Positions 23,101 to 26,623 of a stretch of 26,623 nucleotides of DNA are shown piece by piece (positions within the stretch are counted from its first letter, which is position 1; every line of letters starts with the position of its first letter). Source of the DNA: a virus; the IMG/VR virus record IMGVR_UViG_3300017987_000318, positions 1 through 26,623 of that record. One strand, written 5' to 3'. The notes below the pieces were generated by a model. The model was not told the origin of the DNA. It saw only the letters and a program-made list of their open reading frames with translations, and did not search any database. The position numbers and the translations under genes are program-made.

Positions 23101-25183
23101 GATTATGGGTGGCCTGACTGTCGGTATGCAAGTCGGTGCCGAGATGAAGTCCTCCTTCAAAGACATTCAAGGTATCATGCAAAAAGAGGGTGGTTCCTTG
23201 TTCTCTTCAGAAGGCCTCGCTGCCGGTATGCAATTCATGGGCAACGTTGTTCAAGGTGCCGGTACCATCTGGAAGGCCACTGCTGGCGGTGGAGCTAAAG
23301 CTATTTTCGGCGGTGCTGCAGCCGGTATGTCAATGGGTGCTCAAATCGGTGGTCCTATCGGTGCCGGGATCGGAGCAGCTGTGGGTGCGGCGATCGGCGG
23401 AATCCGTAACTTGTGGAAGAGCGAAAGTGAGAAGATCGCCGCTGATATCGAGCGTGATTTTGGGGTCAAGATCTCCGAGGAACTCGCGAAAGCCATCGAG
23501 GCTACCCAGGAGAAGTTCGACCTCGGGCGTTTCGAGTCTCGTCTACTCCATCTTGGCGACATCATGCGGGAGGCCGGTGGTGCCGTAGCATTTGGCATGG
23601 AAAATGCCGAGAAGCAAGTCGTCGATCTATTGAATTCGATCGAGCTTGGTACTGTACCTGCTGAAGAAGGGATCAAAGCCGTTGGTGATGCATTCTCCAT
23701 GATGGCTGAAGAAACATTCGAGGCTGGCAAGTTCGCCGATGCCGCGATGCTCAACATCATCAATCGTGCTCGTGAGCTAGGTCAGGAGATTCCAGAAATC
23801 GCAGCTTTCATCTCTGATCAACTCGCACAAGCAGCTGAAGGCGTGTCGAAGATGATCGGTCAGGCAATGGAAGGGGAAGGCGGTGAGAAGATGTTCGGTG
23901 GTATTCAGGTAGCGACGGCTGAGGATGCTCAAGCTCAGGCTACCATTTTCGCAGCAGCCTTCTTTGCAACTCTACAAGAGGAAGGACTCCTTGCCGCGGT
24001 TGATGCCTTCGAACCTGCATTCCAGGAACTCAAGGCAAAACTCGAGGCATTCGGCGGTGAGGTTGACTTCGGTGGCGTACAACGGTTCTTCGACATCGCG
24101 AAGGATCCTCAATTCCGTCCACTGCTCGAAGGTATTGGTGGGTTGACTGAGGCCATGACCGGTTTGGGTAATGCTGGATATCTGACGACCGAGACATTCG
24201 GTGCCCTTCAACAACAAGCCGGTGCTGCTTTCGAACAGTTGACCGCCGCGGGGCTAAGCCAAGAGGAAGCTCTACAACAGATCGCTCCGTTCCTACAGGA
24301 AGCTTTGAACGCTTCTCAGATGTTCGGCTTTGAACTCGATGAGAACACACAGAAGCTCATTGATCAGGCCGAAGCTGCTGGAATCGGTTTCAAGACTGAT
24401 CCAATGCAGCGGATGGTTGAGGTTCTCGAGATCGTCGCTACTAAGCTAGGTGCCACTGCAGAAGAGCTTGGATTGGTTGGTAACGCTGGCGCACAGGCCG
24501 GACAACATGTTGCAGAGAGCTTCGGAATGGCTGGTGAAGAGATCGGACGCGACCTAGAGTTTATAGAGGGGCGCGGTCGTGAAGCCTTTGAACGGTTCGA
24601 GCAAGGCGCATCCGAGAACCTCCGCCAGATCAGTGGTACTGGCATGAACGAGATGCAGACTTTGTCCAACGCCGGTCAGGAGGCAGTGAACGCACTAACG
24701 GCTTCCTTCGAACAAGGCACTGCCAAAGACCTCGAGCAGTTCCAGGTACTACACCAAGGTGTGGCTGATGGAACCCTTGGTATTGTCGAGTCTATGAGCA
24801 TTGCGGTCGACGCTGTTGGTGCCCTTGGTGATAGTGCTCTAGGAAGCGCAGACAAATTCGCTGCGATGGCTGATGCTGCTAGAAATGCCGCGGCTGCTGC
24901 ATCGTCCGCAAATCAAACAGGTGGAGGTGGACCTGGAGCACCAGAGGGCGGTCAGTTCGGCCTAGCTACAACCGTTAGCGTACCTACTCCATTCGTTGCT
25001 GGTGAGGCCGGTGAGGAACGCGTAGAGATCACCCCTGGTGGCGGACGTGGTGGTGGAGATACCGGTGGTCCTAGCATTGTGGTTCTACAGATCGACGGCA
25101 AGACAATCGGTAAAGTTATTGGTGATCTCAGCCGTACAGGTGATGTCCGTATCCATTCGGATGCAGTTGGGGAGTTCGGATAA
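20132..25183 (+). CDS. Tape measure protein, 1683 aa
   Basis: The tape measure sets tail length and is ejected into the host. Residues 65-160 (FESAMAGVRKTVDPATTDFA, then a helical region) match the TP901-type PhageMin_Tail domain. Hydrophobic, probably membrane-active stretches occur at about 396-430, 498-531 and 578-661, and a glycine/alanine-rich stretch at about 1053-1091. Residues about 690-850 are coiled coil. The end has PTPFVAGEAGEERVEITPGG, a motif recalled from many tape measures. No peptidase or muramidase motif was recognised. Using 0.15 nm per residue, the tail would be about 250 nm. The next gene overlaps in TAATG. Confidence 0.93.
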   Translation: MARDIGPLMMSMGVDSRGFRSGLSESMKTVQSFSATLNVVGYRMGAAFAASFGAISGFALKVGTDFESAMAGVRKTVDPATTDFAKLESSLMDASKATGIAAAELADLTRIGGQLGVEGTKQLAKFTDTIAKLSIAAAELTPEAAARGLARLVALTGESIDDVDKLASTLAFLGDKLPTTEERILNFSVLLGGMAKAANLSGEQLLGLAGGFSAVVPGTERASTAVQRLVQQMIEATATGGPKLQEFANVTKMSMDEFQQLFQKDAGEAIAQFIEGLGRLKDEGSDKLLVSLEKLDLQNLRTVQTMLAGAGAADLFRKAMDAATKDRERHLKLEREFAVQLSTVSAQFGRLKRAVEEIGINLFNAFKDQILGLIDVGIKFAGALATMAKWIQSLPDPFKVAILGAIGLAGALVALTIAAGTMGGALVGTISLINQSKTVFALLAGELVKLKGVFMATSVAGGQMMLPFDKGTTAANKFSGALSKLVPMVTKLGPAFSSIGSAVGPVAASVGTAAAAIAAGILSGVAAADFLSARAEALQGKSDDLAKNAINNAGIFQKAWYGSIEVFKLLGGAAKDTGGIIIETIKGWIDVAKGWGTTIASTFTAVITWITSFGGSVGGVLGPVIEFGKQILYWGSGIGVLVEGFKLIGPALDGLAILFDGLSDKMTKFFEGWIMSMEKIDPDADPVTAAMRYQAEQLGITIEAGEKGIDVANRLAEAARKEAEEFAASAEGIRQAAEAKINLRMENESIIESLRASAEEAKRLKDAASFLGIKEEELSKIISEQGESFLDAVDAMREKIKADEEAKKAAEALRSEIEALTIDTAVTEFENYQRALIEAFAAGKEFTDQGLDAMSKKLFELAQRAGMEVDPALENLRKKFNENLVASIDWAKGIDQAIKSASKSLKDFSDISDEALQPPAGFKFTGAPEMPSFGETPKDMPGTLGAAIVAETEKQMKEAEKQAKKFRSAVRDLAAAFQVLGIDADSAFGKIMGGLTVGMQVGAEMKSSFKDIQGIMQKEGGSLFSSEGLAAGMQFMGNVVQGAGTIWKATAGGGAKAIFGGAAAGMSMGAQIGGPIGAGIGAAVGAAIGGIRNLWKSESEKIAADIERDFGVKISEELAKAIEATQEKFDLGRFESRLLHLGDIMREAGGAVAFGMENAEKQVVDLLNSIELGTVPAEEGIKAVGDAFSMMAEETFEAGKFADAAMLNIINRARELGQEIPEIAAFISDQLAQAAEGVSKMIGQAMEGEGGEKMFGGIQVATAEDAQAQATIFAAAFFATLQEEGLLAAVDAFEPAFQELKAKLEAFGGEVDFGGVQRFFDIAKDPQFRPLLEGIGGLTEAMTGLGNAGYLTTETFGALQQQAGAAFEQLTAAGLSQEEALQQIAPFLQEALNASQMFGFELDENTQKLIDQAEAAGIGFKTDPMQRMVEVLEIVATKLGATAEELGLVGNAGAQAGQHVAESFGMAGEEIGRDLEFIEGRGREAFERFEQGASENLRQISGTGMNEMQTLSNAGQEAVNALTASFEQGTAKDLEQFQVLHQGVADGTLGIVESMSIAVDAVGALGDSALGSADKFAAMADAARNAAAAASSANQTGGGGPGAPEGGQFGLATTVSVPTPFVAGEAGEERVEITPGGGRGGGDTGGPSIVVLQIDGKTIGKVIGDLSRTGDVRIHSDAVGEFG

Positions 25184-26313
25184 TGGGAACAGCGTGTGGA
25201 AGAATCCTGTTCGAGGATTGGGCGCTCCTTGACAACACAGTAGTGACTGTAAGCTCTGAGCAGGTACAAGCTCCAAAAACGTTCTTGGATGATCCACTGC
25301 GGTCTAAGAGGTGGCGCTCAGAGCTAGGGTGGAATATCGTCGCTGGTGTTAATGATAAACTAGACTTCACCGAAAGCATATCCGGTGCTGCAGTAGCAAC
25401 TATTACTGCAATGAACTATCTGAGCGGTGTGACATTGGCTGCTGAGATCCAGACTCAACTAAATGCAGCCGCCACCGACAATACATACACCGTTACTTAC
25501 AGTCCGGTCACCAACTTGTTCACGATCGCACGTGCTACTGGGATTGCTACATTCGATCTCGACTGGAACACAGGACCGAACGCTGCAACTACTATCGGTG
25601 GAGATATCGGCTTCGACACAAGCTCTGATGACACAGGCGGAACATCATACTCCTCCGACAATGTTTCTCACGGATCGTTGGAGTGGATCAAGTTCGACTT
25701 TGGTACTGGTTATGCTTCGTATCCTGTCTCCGCTGTTATAGCATTCGATGGCAACTTCGATGCGAACACGGTTATCACAATTCAGGCCAACACGATTGAT
25801 TCGTGGGGGAGCCCTCCACTATCAATACAGCTGCAAATGGATGCTGGTCGGGATTACATTAAGGGGATCGAGTGGCTCACTTCTACAGTCGCCTACCGTT
25901 GGTGGAGGATGCTAATCGACAACACACAGAACCCAGATGGGTTCGTTGAGATGGGCGTTCCTTATGTAGGTGATTACTACGAACCATCCAACGGCTATTC
26001 CGCTGCGTTCACTGAAGATCGTGAAGAGCTTTCCTCTGTCGATATCGCAGAAGAGGGAGCTAGCTTCCAACATGTACGTGCCACTCGAATGGCGTATCCG
26101 TTACAGTGGCTCGGCATTCCTACCGCGGAGAAGCCACGATGGGATTCGCTTGCGAGTCTCGTACAAGTGGGTAGACCATTCTTTATAGCATTCGAGCCTT
26201 TGGTCGATATACAAAAGACCCTGTATGTGATGCTCGAGCGTCCAATGCAATCTGTGTTCCAGGCTCCATACCACTGGCGCTTCACCACTAATGTCATCGA
26301 GGTGTTGCAGTAA
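25183..26313 (+). CDS. Distal tail-like protein with discoidin-type domain
   Basis: The 376-residue protein follows the tape measure directly, where distal tail or baseplate proteins lie. Residues 60-160 form a distinct beta module (YTVTYSPVTNLFTIARATG, later IGFDTSSDDTGGTSYSSDN) met as an insert in other phage structural proteins. Residues 165-270 resemble a galactose-binding F5/8 type C fold, with WIKFDFG, TIQANT and YRWWRMLIDNTQNPDGFVEM. The C-terminal third (ATRMAYPLQWLG, YVMLERPMQSVFQAPYHWRF) resembles tail-tip hub partners. Host-glycan contact is a reasonable inference. TAATG overlaps join it to both neighbours. Confidence 0.75.
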   Translation: MGTACGRILFEDWALLDNTVVTVSSEQVQAPKTFLDDPLRSKRWRSELGWNIVAGVNDKLDFTESISGAAVATITAMNYLSGVTLAAEIQTQLNAAATDNTYTVTYSPVTNLFTIARATGIATFDLDWNTGPNAATTIGGDIGFDTSSDDTGGTSYSSDNVSHGSLEWIKFDFGTGYASYPVSAVIAFDGNFDANTVITIQANTIDSWGSPPLSIQLQMDAGRDYIKGIEWLTSTVAYRWWRMLIDNTQNPDGFVEMGVPYVGDYYEPSNGYSAAFTEDREELSSVDIAEEGASFQHVRATRMAYPLQWLGIPTAEKPRWDSLASLVQVGRPFFIAFEPLVDIQKTLYVMLERPMQSVFQAPYHWRFTTNVIEVLQ

Positions 26314-26623
26314 TGGCAGATAACAGAGGACATGGTGCGCTTGGGTTGAAGGATCGCATCAAGGACTTCGTTGATCTTGTAAATGCGTCCCACTCGGATA
26401 AGACTGTCTTGGTCGAGCTTCAACCGATCCAAGAAGTTACTGGGTGGGCTCCTGATCAAAATGGAGCATATATTGCCAATGTAGACTTCATCTTCGATGG
26501 CGTGCGCCGCGATATCATTGATGTTCGTAGTTTGGTGGATCCCACTCTCCTTCGTGTAGAAACAGTGCAGCAGTGTAGAGATATCCCTGGGTCCTTCTTC
26601 TATGATCCTGCACTCGTGTTCAC
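26313..26623 (+). CDS. Tail-tip/baseplate protein, 3'-truncated
   Basis: The frame from ATG 26313 is open to the window edge, giving 103 residues beginning MADNRGHGALGLKDRIKDFV. The segments KTVLVELQPIQEVTGW, GVRRDIIDVRSL and CRDIPGSFFYDPALVF fit the opening domain of siphovirus tail-tip proteins in which GSFYYDP is a recurring motif. It overlaps the previous stop in TAATG, so coupling is expected. Its full length and domains lie outside the window, so the precise role (hub, tip or fibre base) is open. Confidence 0.65.
   Translation, partial: MADNRGHGALGLKDRIKDFVDLVNASHSDKTVLVELQPIQEVTGWAPDQNGAYIANVDFIFDGVRRDIIDVRSLVDPTLLRVETVQQCRDIPGSFFYDPALVF

Noticed and set aside
25229-25260. TTGACA inside the distal-tail gene
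   Set aside because: Within coding sequence (codons for LDN), no suitable -10 box, no gene boundary downstream.

Overview
The window is a contiguous block of a tailed-phage (Caudoviricetes) or prophage genome. All credible genes are on the plus strand. They are tightly packed, often with start and stop codons overlapping in TAATG, and they follow the classic order packaging, portal, capsid, head-tail connection, tail. A tail-tube gene, a frameshifted tail-chaperone pair and a very long tape measure gene, with no sheath gene in sight, point to a long-tailed siphovirus. The host cannot be named from this sequence. Strong Shine-Dalgarno sites, sigma70-like promoter boxes and Sec-type signal peptides ending in A-x-A/Q indicate a bacterial, probably diderm, host. 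No integrase, lysis, replication or tRNA gene lies here.

Layout. 1-1216: small accessory proteins, including two zinc ribbons, an SH3-like protein and a 34-residue arginine-rich peptide. 1185-3636: terminase small and large subunits. 3648-4661: two more zinc-ribbon proteins and a SLOG-fold (YspA/DUF2493-like) protein. 4662-4757: a gap with a weak terminator and a promoter. 4758-7813: portal and a multidomain XkdF-type capsid protease carrying a HiPIP-like cysteine cluster. 7814-7966: a non-coding leader with a second promoter, a palindrome on its -10 region and a leader that can fold over the ribosome-binding site. 7967-10793: scaffold-like protein, decoration-like protein and major capsid protein, closed by two strong hairpins. 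10865-11656: two small probable head proteins. 11737-16349: two proteins with Sec signal peptides, the second a 1372-residue repeat-built fibre. 16362-18457: connector, head-closure, neck and tail-terminator proteins plus two small overlapping genes. 18464-26623: tail tube, tail assembly chaperones G and G-T, tape measure, a distal-tail-like protein and the start of a tail-tip gene that runs off the window.

How the genes fit together. TerS and TerL pump DNA through the portal into a prohead built from major capsid protein on a scaffold and matured by the XkdF protease. The connector proteins at 16362-18043 close the head and join it to a tail built on the tape measure with G/GT chaperones. 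The G-T product needs a -1 ribosomal frameshift at CCCAAAC, 19818-19824.

The most unusual features are these: (i) two consecutive genes with convincing Sec signal peptides and even numbers of mature cysteines, placed between capsid and connector genes; (ii) a capsid protease whose usual C-terminal EVSLV segment is found in the next ORF, in the same frame, behind a promoter-bearing gap; (iii) the HiPIP-like cluster inside that protease; and (iv) several structured RNA leaders that look like expression-level controls. Function calls rest on motif recognition alone; no database search was run.
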